This document shows positions 13,554-21,638 of a DNA stretch of 36,855 nt, in pieces. The position numbers and the translations under genes are program-made. The notes below the pieces were generated by a model. It was given only the letters and a program-made list of their open reading frames with translations, ran no database searches and was not told where the DNA came from. Source of the stretch: JALOAP01 sp964632355 (lineage in GTDB: Bacteria > Chloroflexota > Dehalococcoidia > Tepidiformales > Tepidiformaceae); NCBI GenBank assembly GCA_964632355.1, contig CAZWBW010000017.1, forward strand, positions 1 through 36,855, in the 5' to 3' direction. Each line of letters starts with the position of its first letter. Positions within the stretch are counted from its first letter, which is position 1.

Positions 13554-16343
13554 TCAGAGCCCCGCGCGCCTGCGGAGGTCGTCGATTCTCCTCCGCCGCT
13601 TTTGCGGCTGTTCCTCCTCGGCCATCTCGGAAAGGCGCCGCTGCACCGCCAGGAGCATCGTGCCGACACCGTTCGAGTCCTGTCGAAGCGGGTCCTTGCC
13701 GGCGTCCCGCGCCGCTTCGATAACCCGGTTGCTCGCCGCGTGGCCGATGCACGCGGTGTTCACCACGAGGAGGTCGCTGCTGGCGGCCAGCGCCTTGGCC
13801 TGGGCCCGGTTCTGCGCGGCCTGCGGGTCGAGCCACGTCACCTTGAGCCCCCACGCCTCGAGCACCGGGAAGGCGCGCTTCCGCATGTACTCGCGGCCAC
13901 CCACCACCGTCACCGACCGCCCCTCGAACGATGGGGGCTCCACCTCTTCGATCGGTTCGCCGCGTTCCTCGAGCGCCTTCCGGACCTGTTCGGCGAACTC
14001 GGGATAGGCGAATTGCAGGCCCTGGAGTTGCGCTTCGGCGTCCTTCGCGTCCTCGCCCTGGCCGCGCACCATCGCGGAGAGCATCTGCATGCTCTCCGTC
14101 ACGTCGGCGCCGTCTTCGAGCAGCGCTTCGATCAGCACGATGAGCGCCGGCACGCGCAGCCGCCGGAATCGTTCGAGGCATTCGGCGCACAGTTCCCGGA
14201 GCGCATGGCTGGACGGCTCGTCTTGCAGCGCGCGAACCAGCCGGTGGAACGCTTCCCGTGCGTCCTGGTCGTGCCCCATGCCGATCGCGGCATCGAGGGC
14301 CGCCCGGTAGACCTGCATCCGCTGCTCGGGCCTGAACCGCTCTGCGCCGGGGAACTCGCGGTCTTCAATCAGCCGGCCGAGTTCGTTCAGCAGGTTGTCT
14401 GGCCTCGAACTGCTCGCGAGGAAGTCCAGCAGGCCGATGACTTCCGATTCCGGGTCGGTCACGCCAAACGTCTTGAGCGCAGGGAGGTACGCGAGATCGG
14501 CGAGCGGGCGGACGGCGCTGTTCGTGTCCCCCGGCTCGCTGGCGATGTACACCTCTTCGAGGTGCTGCCGGGAAAGTTCGAGGCGGGTCTGCGCCACGAT
14601 TTCGACATACCCCGGCATCTGCTGCCACGGCCCGCGCCCGCCGCTCGCCGCGAGGGCGTAGAGCGCGAGGAACTCGGCGTACCGCCGCAGCGAACTGCTG
14701 CGTGGAACGAAGTTCACGAGCGCCCGGCGTTCGTCGAGCCCGACTTCGTCGCTCTGTACCGCGCATGCCAGTGCGGCGACGGCCGTTGGGGCTGCCAGGT
14801 CTGCTTCGAGCACCGGGAGGATGCGAAGCGCGCCATCGACGATGAGCCGGGGCTCGCGCAGGTGTTCGCGGTTCGGCTCGCGGGGCCACCCCGGCGCCCA
14901 CTCGGCCATGCTCGGCTCATCGAACAGCACGTTCGTGTACAGGATCGTGGCGAGCGCCTGGGCGTCGGGGTGCAGCCGCTCATCGCGCAGCACATCGGCG
15001 ATGTGCCCCATCACCATCCGGCCGCCGCCATGCGCCACCGCGACGAGGTGGGCGACGCGGCAGAAGTCGGCGAGATCGCGGAACAACAACGGGAGCGCAG
15101 GGTCCTTCACGAAGCGTTCGAGAGTGTCCCGTGCCCCCGGTGACCCGATGAGCTCGTCGCGGAAGCCGGCGTCGGTCTGCAGTTCCGCGAGGATGAGCCG
15201 CCGGAGGTCTCGAACATCTTCGATGGGTTCCGCCGGCCCAACCGCATCGTTGAGGAACCAGAGCACCACGTCGCGGAACGTATCGAGGGCGGGCCGCGCG
15301 AGCGTCTCATGGAGCGACGGACCGTCCCGGAACGCCTGGCTCAGGTGCTCGTACGCCTGCTGCTCGTGGCGGGCTCGGTGCGCAGCCACGCCGGCGACCG
15401 CGCGCAACTCCCGCTGCGAAGGACCGCTGGTGATCTGGAGCAGCCGGCTGGCCTGGTCGAGCGCCGCTTCCGGGTCCTCCTGCGACTGGGCGAGGATCGC
15501 GCGCCAGTCGGCAAGGTCGTCGTCCGGGCTCGAATCGCTGTCCTCTGCCTCCGCGGCCGGGGGCGGTGGTGGGGCCGCGGTCACCGGTGCGGGCCCCGCG
15601 CTCGCCAGCGCGTCGGCCACGCGGGTGAAGAGTGCTTCGAGCCGCTGGAGGGTCGCGTCGATGCGGTCCAGCCGTTCGACGACCGGGTCGTCCGCGGTGT
15701 CGGGCGCCGCGACCTCTTGCTGGGCGTGCCGAACCACCTCCTGTGCTGCTTCGAGCACCTCGCCCGGCGCGAGCGGTGCGGGATCGGCGGCCGGAGGCGA
15801 CTCGGCGCGTTGCCGGAGTTCCTCCTGGCGGCGTTCGAACTGCTTCTGGTCCCGCTCGATCGCGCGCTGTTCGTCGAGTTCCCGCAGCTCCATGGTGCGG
15901 GCGGCTTCTTCATCCACCTGGAGCAGGTCGCCGAAGTATTCGCGCAGGATTTCGAGCGCGAGCGGGACACCGGGCACGTACCATGTCCGGTTCGCCGGCG
16001 CCCAGCGATAGCCCGGAACCAGCTTCACCAGCTCCCGGTCGCCGATGTCGCAGGTCACCGCCAGCTCCGTGCCGTCGAGCCGCACCGTCGCAGGCTCGCG
16101 CGCCTGGGGGACCTGGCGGTGCCGCGCGGCCTCAACATCGCGACGGGTGGTGTCGTCGCCGGCTTCCCAGCCGTCGCGCCCGAAGACACGATCGAGCGCC
16201 AGGATGACGCCGTCGCGCAGGGGCAGCTGCCACATCTGGCGCGCAGGCACCCACCGTGCTCCCGGGATGCGGCGCACCCGGGCGCGTTCCCATGGTTCGG
16301 CCTGGAGGAGGTACCGGTTCTCGTCCGCTCGGAGTGTCGGCAT
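13554..16343 (-). CDS. Large protein with HARP-like repeats and a C-terminal DUF2325-like domain
   Basis: A 929-residue protein of unknown role. Near the N-terminus two similar units occur: RRIPGARWVPARQMWQLPL (about 24-42) and KLVPGYRWAPANRTWYVP (about 107-124), each followed by a helix. This W-x-P...W-x-x-P pattern resembles HARP motifs, which in other proteins bind branched or single-stranded DNA. A coiled-coil (about 148-180), a Pro/Ala linker and a long helical region (about 290-790) follow. Residues 810-900 resemble DUF2325: SVTVVGGREYMRKR, then SSDLLVVNTACIGHAASNRV. No nuclease or ATPase motif is visible. The TAGAGT box 6 bases before ATG 16343 supports the start. The domain names are by eye only. 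Confidence 0.75.
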   Translation of the reverse strand: MPTLRADENRYLLQAEPWERARVRRIPGARWVPARQMWQLPLRDGVILALDRVFGRDGWEAGDDTTRRDVEAARHRQVPQAREPATVRLDGTELAVTCDIGDRELVKLVPGYRWAPANRTWYVPGVPLALEILREYFGDLLQVDEEAARTMELRELDEQRAIERDQKQFERRQEELRQRAESPPAADPAPLAPGEVLEAAQEVVRHAQQEVAAPDTADDPVVERLDRIDATLQRLEALFTRVADALASAGPAPVTAAPPPPPAAEAEDSDSSPDDDLADWRAILAQSQEDPEAALDQASRLLQITSGPSQRELRAVAGVAAHRARHEQQAYEHLSQAFRDGPSLHETLARPALDTFRDVVLWFLNDAVGPAEPIEDVRDLRRLILAELQTDAGFRDELIGSPGARDTLERFVKDPALPLLFRDLADFCRVAHLVAVAHGGGRMVMGHIADVLRDERLHPDAQALATILYTNVLFDEPSMAEWAPGWPREPNREHLREPRLIVDGALRILPVLEADLAAPTAVAALACAVQSDEVGLDERRALVNFVPRSSSLRRYAEFLALYALAASGGRGPWQQMPGYVEIVAQTRLELSRQHLEEVYIASEPGDTNSAVRPLADLAYLPALKTFGVTDPESEVIGLLDFLASSSRPDNLLNELGRLIEDREFPGAERFRPEQRMQVYRAALDAAIGMGHDQDAREAFHRLVRALQDEPSSHALRELCAECLERFRRLRVPALIVLIEALLEDGADVTESMQMLSAMVRGQGEDAKDAEAQLQGLQFAYPEFAEQVRKALEERGEPIEEVEPPSFEGRSVTVVGGREYMRKRAFPVLEAWGLKVTWLDPQAAQNRAQAKALAASSDLLVVNTACIGHAASNRVIEAARDAGKDPLRQDSNGVGTMLLAVQRRLSEMAEEEQPQKRRRRIDDLRRRAGL

Positions 16344-16349
16344 GGCGGG

Positions 16350-16380
16350 ACTCTACCAGACGGTAGGGGAGACGCTACCG
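16350..16380 (-). promoter_or_regulatory. -10 box TAGAGT and upstream palindrome for the 929-aa gene
   Basis: TAGAGT (minus, 16355-16350) ends 6 bases before ATG 16343. Five bases further upstream is the palindrome CGGTAG-N8-CTACCG (16361-16380), where a -35 would be. This could be the site of a regulator. Confidence 0.5.
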
Positions 16381-16434
16381 CCATTCCGGAGAGTATCGGC
16401 GCCAGCAGCGCCGCGCTGCGCGAGCGGCGGGGGC

Positions 16435-16476
16435 GAATCCCCGATCTTCTGCCCGGAATCCCCGATCTTCTGCCCG
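16435..16476. repeat. Perfect 21-bp tandem repeat, two copies
   Basis: The unit GAATCCCCGATCTTCTGCCCG occurs at 16435-16455 and 16456-16476 with no mismatch; a decayed third copy may follow (CCCCCGACTTTTC). It lies in the intergenic region between two minus-strand genes. Too short and without spacers for a CRISPR array. Probably recent slippage. Confidence 0.8.
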
Positions 16477-16514
16477 CCTACCCCCGACTTTTCGGCGAAC
16501 GGCAGTACGGCAAA

Positions 16515-16548
16515 CGAAAACGCGGGAGGAACCGGGCCTCCCGCGTTT
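16515..16548 (-). terminator. Terminator after the 307-aa secreted-protein gene
   Basis: A perfect 12-bp stem (16518-16529 with 16537-16548) and a 7-base loop. Read on the minus strand the stem ends in TTTTCGTTTG, a fair T-rich tail, 21 bases after the stop at 16570. Confidence 0.75.
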
Positions 16549-16569
16549 CTCACCAACCCCCCGGCGCTG

Positions 16570-17493
16570 CTAGGGCAGCTCGGCAACCGGGAACGGTGGT
16601 TCGAAGTCCTCGGGCCCTGGCACCGGCTCGTACTCCTTCAGCCGCATCTCGAACTCGGCGCCGCGGAAATGGCCCTCCACCAGCACCACCATGGGGAGCT
16701 CCACATCGACGCACAGGGTGCCCCGCCCCGGCTGCGCGCCAACTTCGAAGCAGCGTGCATCGCGGCCCGCAACCTGCTGCGGCTCGAGTTCCCGCACGAT
16801 GGAGTCTGGCTGGTTCGCGAGGCCCTCGACCAGCGGCTGAAGTTCGAGCACCGAAGGCAGCGGCAGGGGCGAAGCCGCGTTCGAGCCGGTCTTGAGGCAG
16901 GCGCTATCGCCCTGGCCTTTGATGCAGAGGAAGTTCGCGTCCGGCCGCTGGATCGCAATGAAGCTCCCTTCGGCGCCGCCAAGGTTGCCCGAGACGCCCA
17001 GGTGCCGGGCGTCTTCGCCCCTCGCGATCGTCACTGTGCCGCTCACGTCGCCGAGGCCGGGCTCCCGGCCGTTCAGCTCGAAGACGGTCTTGTACGTGGC
17101 GAAGGCCAGGACGTCGCTCGTCTCGCGGAGCAGGTCCGCCCCATTGATCCGCCAGCGGGGCGACGTTCGCGGGCTGGGCGCGACCCGGGGTTCGGCATCC
17201 TGGTCGTCGTTCGCCTCGGGCTCGCCGGCTGGCTGGGCCTGGCTCGATGCGGATTCCGCCGTGTCGGCCGGTTCGTTCGGTGTTGCTGGCATGCCCGGCA
17301 CCGACACGGCCGGGGGATCGAACCGGAAGATCTGTCGATAGAACTCCTGGCGCTGTTCAGTGCGATCGAGGTTGAACAGCCGGGCGAGCATCGCCCGCCG
17401 GACCGGGTCTTCTTCGCTGTTGGCGCGCGTCGAAGCGATGAGCACGCCAATGAATGCCGCTGCTATGAGCACCACGAGGTACCGCGTTCGCAT
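16570..17493 (-). CDS. Membrane-anchored or secreted protein of unknown function (307 aa)
   Basis: An N-terminal uncleaved-looking hydrophobic helix (residues 5-22, YLVVLIAAAFIGVLIAS) leads to an exported domain. Residues about 60-110 are a Pro/Ser/Ala/Glu linker. The rest (115-300) has strand-rich sequence with cysteines at ANFLCIKG, SACLKT, ARCFEV and TLCVDV, which could form two disulphides, and the pattern of repeated S/G-V-T-I strands resembles LppX/LprG- or LolA-like beta sheets; that is a guess. ATG 17493 has AGGTGAAG upstream and a TACATT box at 17513-17508. No named family recognised. Confidence 0.65.
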   Translation of the reverse strand: MRTRYLVVLIAAAFIGVLIASTRANSEEDPVRRAMLARLFNLDRTEQRQEFYRQIFRFDPPAVSVPGMPATPNEPADTAESASSQAQPAGEPEANDDQDAEPRVAPSPRTSPRWRINGADLLRETSDVLAFATYKTVFELNGREPGLGDVSGTVTIARGEDARHLGVSGNLGGAEGSFIAIQRPDANFLCIKGQGDSACLKTGSNAASPLPLPSVLELQPLVEGLANQPDSIVRELEPQQVAGRDARCFEVGAQPGRGTLCVDVELPMVVLVEGHFRGAEFEMRLKEYEPVPGPEDFEPPFPVAELP

Positions 17494-17775
17494 TCTTCAC
17501 CTGCCGGAATGTATTCGCCGCCGCCAATCCGGTCGCAGGTCCCCTACGTCTTCCCGCCGCCTGCGGCAGCCGCACGTTATGGTGCGTTAGCCATTCGCTG
17601 TGCGGAATCCTCGTAATGCGAATTCTGAACCCGACCTACTCGCTTCTCTTACCGTCCTCTTATGGTTCGAACGTCATTTCATCGGGTACTGTTACCTCAC
17701 GTCCACGCGAGATACCCAAAAGTGGATGATCAGGTTCAATCAAGAACAACCAATACCACTACGGCGGCACGCTCG
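17494..17775. other. Low-G+C divergent intergenic region
   Basis: 282 bases between divergent genes, visibly lower in G+C than the surroundings, with a T-rich patch at 17640-17665. No ORF with a ribosome site. It holds the TACATT box of the minus gene; no clear promoter for the plus gene at 17776 and no recognised riboswitch was found. Confidence 0.5.
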
Positions 17776-18429
17776 ATGACCCTTCGCCGGTTTGTGCTCC
17801 TTGCATTCCTCCCCGCGGTGCTCGCGCTTCTGCCGTTCGCTCCCCCGCAGCCCACGGTTCTTGCCGCGGCCGACGCCCCGATCACCATCGCGGTGACGCT
17901 CGAAGCGGGCCCGCTCGCGGCGGCGCGCACCTGGCGGTTCGAAGTGGTCGACGCCTCCGGCGGCCTCGCGGATACCGTCGAACTCTCCCTCAGCGGCGAT
18001 GCCAGCTTCGTCCAGGGTTCGAGCCGCCCGCTGCCTCCCGGCGCGTATACCGTGCGCCAGCTCTTTGGGAACGACATGGCCACTGCCTGTGGCGACGGCG
18101 TCTTCTACGCGAACGCGAACCCGGAGCGCGTTGTCCAGCTCGATGAGAGCGGCGCCACCGTGAGCTTCACCATCACCGTCTGCCCGGATGCCCCCGGCGA
18201 AGTCGTCGTCGACCGCCCGGACGATGGCGTGACGAGCACCCCGACGGAGGTGGTCGATGTGGTGGCCGGCACGCGGGTCGCGGGCGATGGGACGCCCGGA
18301 GCGCCCGCCACGGGCACTGGTCTCGCCAGCGGCAGCGGTTCGGTGGGCCCGCAGACATCCCTTCTCGCAGCGCTTTCGGTCTTCCTCTTCATCGCGCCGC
18401 TGGCCATAACGGCGATACGCCGCGAATAG
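17776..18429 (+). CDS. Exported protein with C-terminal membrane anchor (217 aa)
   Basis: The signal segment is RRFVLLAFLPAVLALLPF (about 4-21), the middle is a beta-rich domain (ITIAVTLEAG, RFEVVDASGG, YTVRQLFGND), and the tail has a hydrophobic helix (TSLLAALSVFLFIAPLAI) ending in AIRRE. Fourteen residues before the helix sits APATG, close to the LPxTG class of sortase signals. The frame is open to 17662 but ATG 17776 is the one that starts with a signal peptide. No family recognised. It belongs with the following gene, which has the same export-plus-anchor plan; both may be surface proteins. A hairpin follows the stop. Confidence 0.7.
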   Translation: MTLRRFVLLAFLPAVLALLPFAPPQPTVLAAADAPITIAVTLEAGPLAAARTWRFEVVDASGGLADTVELSLSGDASFVQGSSRPLPPGAYTVRQLFGNDMATACGDGVFYANANPERVVQLDESGATVSFTITVCPDAPGEVVVDRPDDGVTSTPTEVVDVVAGTRVAGDGTPGAPATGTGLASGSGSVGPQTSLLAALSVFLFIAPLAITAIRRE

Positions 18430-18459
18430 CAGCAGTCAACCTGGACTACCTCTCCAGTC

Positions 18460-18485
18460 AGGGTGCGTGGGCAGGCACGCACCCT
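18460..18485 (+). terminator. 10-bp hairpin after the anchored-protein gene
   Basis: AGGGTGCGTG-N6-CACGCACCCT is perfect and lies 30 bases after the stop at 18429. It has no T-tract, so it may be a weak or factor-assisted terminator. Confidence 0.55.
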
Positions 18486-18594
18486 CGGCTGTTGTGCGCG
18501 AGAAGGCATGGGTTAAACCACCATTTACGCTGCGCATGACCGGGTGGTGGTCGAAGCGATACTCTCCGTTGAAGGCCGTCTAATCCGATTCTGA

Positions 18595-19371
18595 GTGGTG
18601 CTCATGCCTACTATTGCTCCTGCCGGGGCTGCCCTGGTCGCGTCCGCCCTTCTCGCACTGGCAGCTCTCCTGAACGCGTCGGCGCAGGGGATCCCCGGTC
18701 CTCCTTCGACGGTCTTCGGTTCGATTGCCGATAGCGAGGGGCCGGTCGAGGCTGGGCTCCCGGTCGAGGCCTACATTGGCGACACCCTCTGTGGCGAGGG
18801 CCTCACCGAACATGTGGGCGAAGGCGAAGGCCGCGTGACCGTCTACTGGGCCGATGTCTTCGTCGAAGGGCAAACGCCCGGCTGCGGGTACGATGGCGCC
18901 GAGATCCGCCTCAAGATCGGCGATCGGTTCGCTCCCCAGACCGCGACCTGGCAGGCGGGCCCCGTTCGGCTCGACATCACCTTCGGCAGCGCCACGCCCG
19001 TTCCGATCCCGACCCCGACCCCGACGCCCCCACGCTCCGCGCAAACGCCTTCGGGCGGCCCGAGCACCGAAGGCCAGCAGAGCGACGATGGTTCCCCGGG
19101 CTCTGGAGGCGAAGGTGGCGGCCCGGTTGAGACGATCCCCGCGGGTTCGCCCGGCGCAGGTTCGCCCGTGCCCACGCTCCCGGGCGGAGTGACCAGTTCC
19201 GATATCGCCGGCGGCAGCAGTGGCAGCGGCGACGATGGAGGCGGGTTCCCGGTGTGGGCCGCGGTTGTGATCGTGCTCGGCGGTATCGCGGCTGTTGGCG
19301 GCGGCGTCGGCTATGCGATGTCGCGCTCGTCCCGCGGCACCGAAGACGACTCCTTCCTCTCCGAGGGCTAG
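18595..19371 (+). CDS. Exported Pro/Gly-rich protein with C-terminal membrane anchor (258 aa)
   Basis: Signal segment in residues 8-29, a compact domain (about 35-130) with two cysteines (GDTLCGEG, TPGCGYDG), then a long disordered Pro/Thr/Gly/Ser tail, and a final helix (WAAVVIVLGGIAAVGGG) with MSRSSRG on the inside. The longest reading starts at GTG 18595, preceded by TAATCC (18581-18586) with 8 bases between, the spacing of other leaderless genes here; ATG 18604 is also possible. There is no ribosome site. It looks like a surface adhesin or sensor; I cannot name it. It is convergent with the M23 gene. Confidence 0.65.
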   Translation: MVLMPTIAPAGAALVASALLALAALLNASAQGIPGPPSTVFGSIADSEGPVEAGLPVEAYIGDTLCGEGLTEHVGEGEGRVTVYWADVFVEGQTPGCGYDGAEIRLKIGDRFAPQTATWQAGPVRLDITFGSATPVPIPTPTPTPPRSAQTPSGGPSTEGQQSDDGSPGSGGEGGGPVETIPAGSPGAGSPVPTLPGGVTSSDIAGGSSGSGDDGGGFPVWAAVVIVLGGIAAVGGGVGYAMSRSSRGTEDDSFLSEG

Positions 19372-19415
19372 CGGGCGGCCCTTCGGCAGCCCTTTGCACC
19401 GCCGAGAGGTTCGGC

Positions 19416-20090
19416 TCACCGGAGGCGGCGTTCGAGCTCGCGGAACTGCCGTTCGAGTTCGGCCACCCGGTCCTGCGTTAGTGCCAGCCCGAGGTGCACG
19501 CTATGGCCGCGTTCATCGACGAACCGGAGCGCGGCCTCACCCGTGAGCCGCTCCGGCGTGTCGGCCGGGCGTACGCCGTTCGCCGCCAGCACGCGCTCCA
19601 GCCGCGCTACTCGCGCCTCGAGTGAGAGCGGCCCCGGCACGAAGTCGAGCGGGTCGCGGAGTTGCGTGAAGTCCAGCGCGAACCACGGCGACGTGCTGAC
19701 GGCCCAGTGCAGGTGTGCGCCGAACGCAAATCCCGTCGCCCCGGCATACCCGATGATGTCGCCCGTTTCCACCGGCCCCTCCGCGGCGCCGAACTTGGAG
19801 AGATGGGCGTACGCCGAGTACCACGGCGTGCCCGGGTGGTCGATCACCACCCAGTTCCCGAAGTCCCAGGGGTGTTCCGCGAGGGAGTGACGCCGCAGGA
19901 TACCCGGCGCCGGCGCCCGTACGGGTGTCCCTTCGTTCGCGGCGATGTCGATGCCGCCGTGCTTCCGCCCGGTGACCGACATCTGCCCGAAGATCTGCGT
20001 GATGGCGCCGCTGAGCGGCAGCCCTTCGATGCGTGCTCCAGCGATCCGTCCGCCACGGAGTTCGGTTCGCACGAACGCCAACGCCGCCAT
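19416..20090 (-). CDS. M23-family metallopeptidase without signal peptide
   Basis: A zinc peptidase of the LytM/NlpD type, which cleaves peptidoglycan cross-links. Zinc ligands His44 and Asp48 (GRKHGGIDIA) and His128 (GAHLHWA) are present; His96 (YAHLSKF) and His126 are the catalytic candidates. The C-terminal end (about 195-224) is a short coiled coil (AELERQFRELERRL). No signal peptide or membrane helix is seen from ATG 20090, which has GGGAGA upstream; the longer reading from 20225 would not add one. An enzyme acting on the wall without an export signal is odd, so either the N-terminus is missed, it is exported by another route, or it is a lysin-like enzyme. 224 residues. Confidence 0.85.
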   Translation of the reverse strand: MAALAFVRTELRGGRIAGARIEGLPLSGAITQIFGQMSVTGRKHGGIDIAANEGTPVRAPAPGILRRHSLAEHPWDFGNWVVIDHPGTPWYSAYAHLSKFGAAEGPVETGDIIGYAGATGFAFGAHLHWAVSTSPWFALDFTQLRDPLDFVPGPLSLEARVARLERVLAANGVRPADTPERLTGEAALRFVDERGHSVHLGLALTQDRVAELERQFRELERRLR

Positions 20091-20462
20091 GTTCGTCTCC
20101 CGCCGTTTTCGGCGAACGTGCCCCGCGCCATTGCGAAACGGGGAGGGGTCGATGGCACACCCGCATGTCTCCGGGCGTTTTTGGCTCGAACGCGACAGCT
20201 CATGGCGCAATTGCGTGAAGCGCAAGACAATTCGTAAAACTGCTAGTCGCAGTCTCGTAATTTCACTTAGCGTCCACTAGAATCCCGGGCGGGGAGTTGC
20301 CCCGCGGTCGTGTCCGCTCCACGCCGCGGGCTCTCCCCCTGTTTTTGTCCGCTGAATTGCCAGGAGTCCCGGGATGGCCGTCGCTCCAACCCTCCCCCCG
20401 GGGGACGGAGCTGAGCCTACGCGCTTCGCCCGCGGACGCCGGGCTCGGAAAACGCACCGCGG
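20091..20462. other. 372-base intergenic region
   Basis: No gene on either strand. It contains an AT-rich patch at 20225-20285 with TTGCGT-N18-TAAAAC (20211-20240) and a TAGAAT box, then a long hairpin with a T5 run (see the candidate RNA at 20278-20346), and a GC-rich palindrome CCCCCGGGGG region near 20396. Confidence 0.5.
20278..20346 (+). ncRNA. Candidate small RNA or orphan terminator
   Basis: TAGAAT (20278-20283, five of six -10 matches) is followed about 7 bases later by a structure: GGGGAG (20291-20296) pairs with CTCCCC (20333-20338), enclosing CCCGCGG/CCGCGGG with an inner CGTG/CACG stem (20301-20330). TTTTT follows at 20342-20346. No plus-strand gene lies upstream to need a terminator, so a short, wholly structured transcript is possible. 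No family recognised. Confidence 0.3.
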
Positions 20463-20993
20463 TTACCCTTCGCGCAGCTTCGCGGCGCCCCAGCCGATGG
20501 CCGCGCCCGCAAGCCCGGCGACGAGGCCTCCGAGCAGCATCGGGGCGATGAACTCGTCCATCGCGGCGTTGGCGGACACCTGGGCGTACTTCGCGAGCAC
20601 AACGTTGAGGCCGAACCCGCCGGCGAATCCCCAGGCCGCCCAGTGGAACTCCCGTGACGTCTGCCCGAACCCGATCTCGTCGGTGATGCTTTCGGAGCCG
20701 CTCTGCGCTCCCGTGAGCTTTGCCGCGAGGTGCGGGCGGCGGCCAACCTCTGCGTCGACCATCGCCGCGAGCTCGTCGATCAGTTCGTCCGGGATTTCGT
20801 CGAGGAGTTGCAGGTAGTCGTTGGTGTAGGCAGCTGTTGCTGCCCGCTGCCGCGGGGCCCGTTTCCGCGCGGCCCGGCGCCGGTTCGGCACGCTGGTGCA
20901 ATAGGGGCAGCGGTCGAGCCCCCGCGACCACTCGTCGAACCCGAGCCGTCTGCCACACGTCACGCAATGGCTTCGGACTGACGCCTGGTCCAC
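20463..20993 (-). CDS. Zinc-ribbon membrane protein (176 aa)
   Basis: The N-terminus carries a zinc ribbon (HCVTCGRRLGF at about 9-19, then RCPYC at about 28-32), followed by a basic stretch, then an Asp/Glu-rich helical region (about 55-95), and two hydrophobic helices near the C-terminus (about 118-136 and 150-170, LLGGLVAGLAGAAIGWGAA). It is predicted to sit in the membrane with the ribbon in the cytoplasm. GTG 20993 has GGAGGAG upstream and follows the lipoprotein gene by 4 bases, so both are one operon. No family recognised. Confidence 0.65.
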   Translation of the reverse strand: MDQASVRSHCVTCGRRLGFDEWSRGLDRCPYCTSVPNRRRAARKRAPRQRAATAAYTNDYLQLLDEIPDELIDELAAMVDAEVGRRPHLAAKLTGAQSGSESITDEIGFGQTSREFHWAAWGFAGGFGLNVVLAKYAQVSANAAMDEFIAPMLLGGLVAGLAGAAIGWGAAKLREG

Positions 20994-20997
20994 GTAT

Positions 20998-21534
20998 CTA
21001 CTCCTCCGTTGGGGGAGTCGCTTCGGTTGGGATGGTCGGTGTTGGCGTTGCCGGGCGCGGTGTCGGCGCCGGGGAGGGCGACTCCGTCGGTTCGGGGGTC
21101 GGGGTCGAGGTGGCGGTCTCCGTTGGCGCCGGCGACGCCGTCGTGGTTGGTGTCGGCGAACCGTCGCCCGGGGGTGGTGTGGGCGTGCTGGTAGGGCCAG
21201 CCAGGGATGGCGTGCCGGTCGGCGTCGTCGCCGAAGGCGTCGGAGTGTTCACCGGCCCGCTGCCCTTCGCGAAGGGCGTCTGGGTCGGGGTCGCTTCATC
21301 GCGCGCCGCGGCAACTTCGTTGGTGCGGTCGCCGAAGAGTTCGAGGCCAGCGCCACCGGACTGGAGTTGCGACAGAAGTTGCGGCAGGCGCGATTGGCCC
21401 TGTGGTGCCGGGGCGGTGGGGGTTGCGATGAACCCCTCGGCCGGGAATCCCGTGCACGCCGACACGGCCAGCGCGACCATCGGCACGCCGAGCAGCGCCG
21501 CGTACCTTCGCCGCGAACGAAACGCTCGCTTCAT
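20998..21534 (-). CDS. Pro/Thr-rich lipoprotein (178 aa)
   Basis: From ATG 21534 the N-terminus is basic (MKRAFRSRRR), then hydrophobic, then VSAC, a good lipobox; the cleaved protein would be lipid-anchored at Cys27. Its second half is a Thr-Pro repeat (TPTPSATTPTGTP, then PTPEPTESPSP), a flexible stalk, with no folded domain after it. A longer reading begins at 21591, but TACCTT (21548-21543) ends 8 bases before ATG 21534, matching other leaderless starts. It overlaps no gene; it is the first gene of a two-gene operon. Function unknown. Confidence 0.6.
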   Translation of the reverse strand: MKRAFRSRRRYAALLGVPMVALAVSACTGFPAEGFIATPTAPAPQGQSRLPQLLSQLQSGGAGLELFGDRTNEVAAARDEATPTQTPFAKGSGPVNTPTPSATTPTGTPSLAGPTSTPTPPPGDGSPTPTTTASPAPTETATSTPTPEPTESPSPAPTPRPATPTPTIPTEATPPTEE

Positions 21535-21542
21535 GGGTATGG

Positions 21543-21548
21543 AAGGTA
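21543..21548 (-). promoter_or_regulatory. -10 box TACCTT for lipoprotein gene
   Basis: Eight bases before ATG 21534 on the minus strand, no ribosome site between. Confidence 0.4.
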
Positions 21549-21638
21549 GTAACCCGCCGGCGAACGGCACATCGGGAGACCGCCGGTCCACGGCTTCCCG
21601 AGACGCGTAGGGGAAGCCCCGGGATTACCGCCGGGCGA

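Noticed and set aside
16435..16476. CRISPR array candidate at the 21-bp repeat
   Set aside because: Two directly abutting copies without spacers and no cas gene nearby.
13530..16895. Long plus-strand frames opposite the 929-aa gene (13530-15143 and 15309-16895)
   Set aside because: Codon use favours the minus reading, which carries repeats and a DUF2325-like end. The plus reading also crosses two gene ends and the 21-bp repeat.
17655..17680. GGTTCGAA tRNA-like arm (also at 24349)
   Set aside because: No acceptor or anticodon stem can be built around either. No tRNA gene found in the window.
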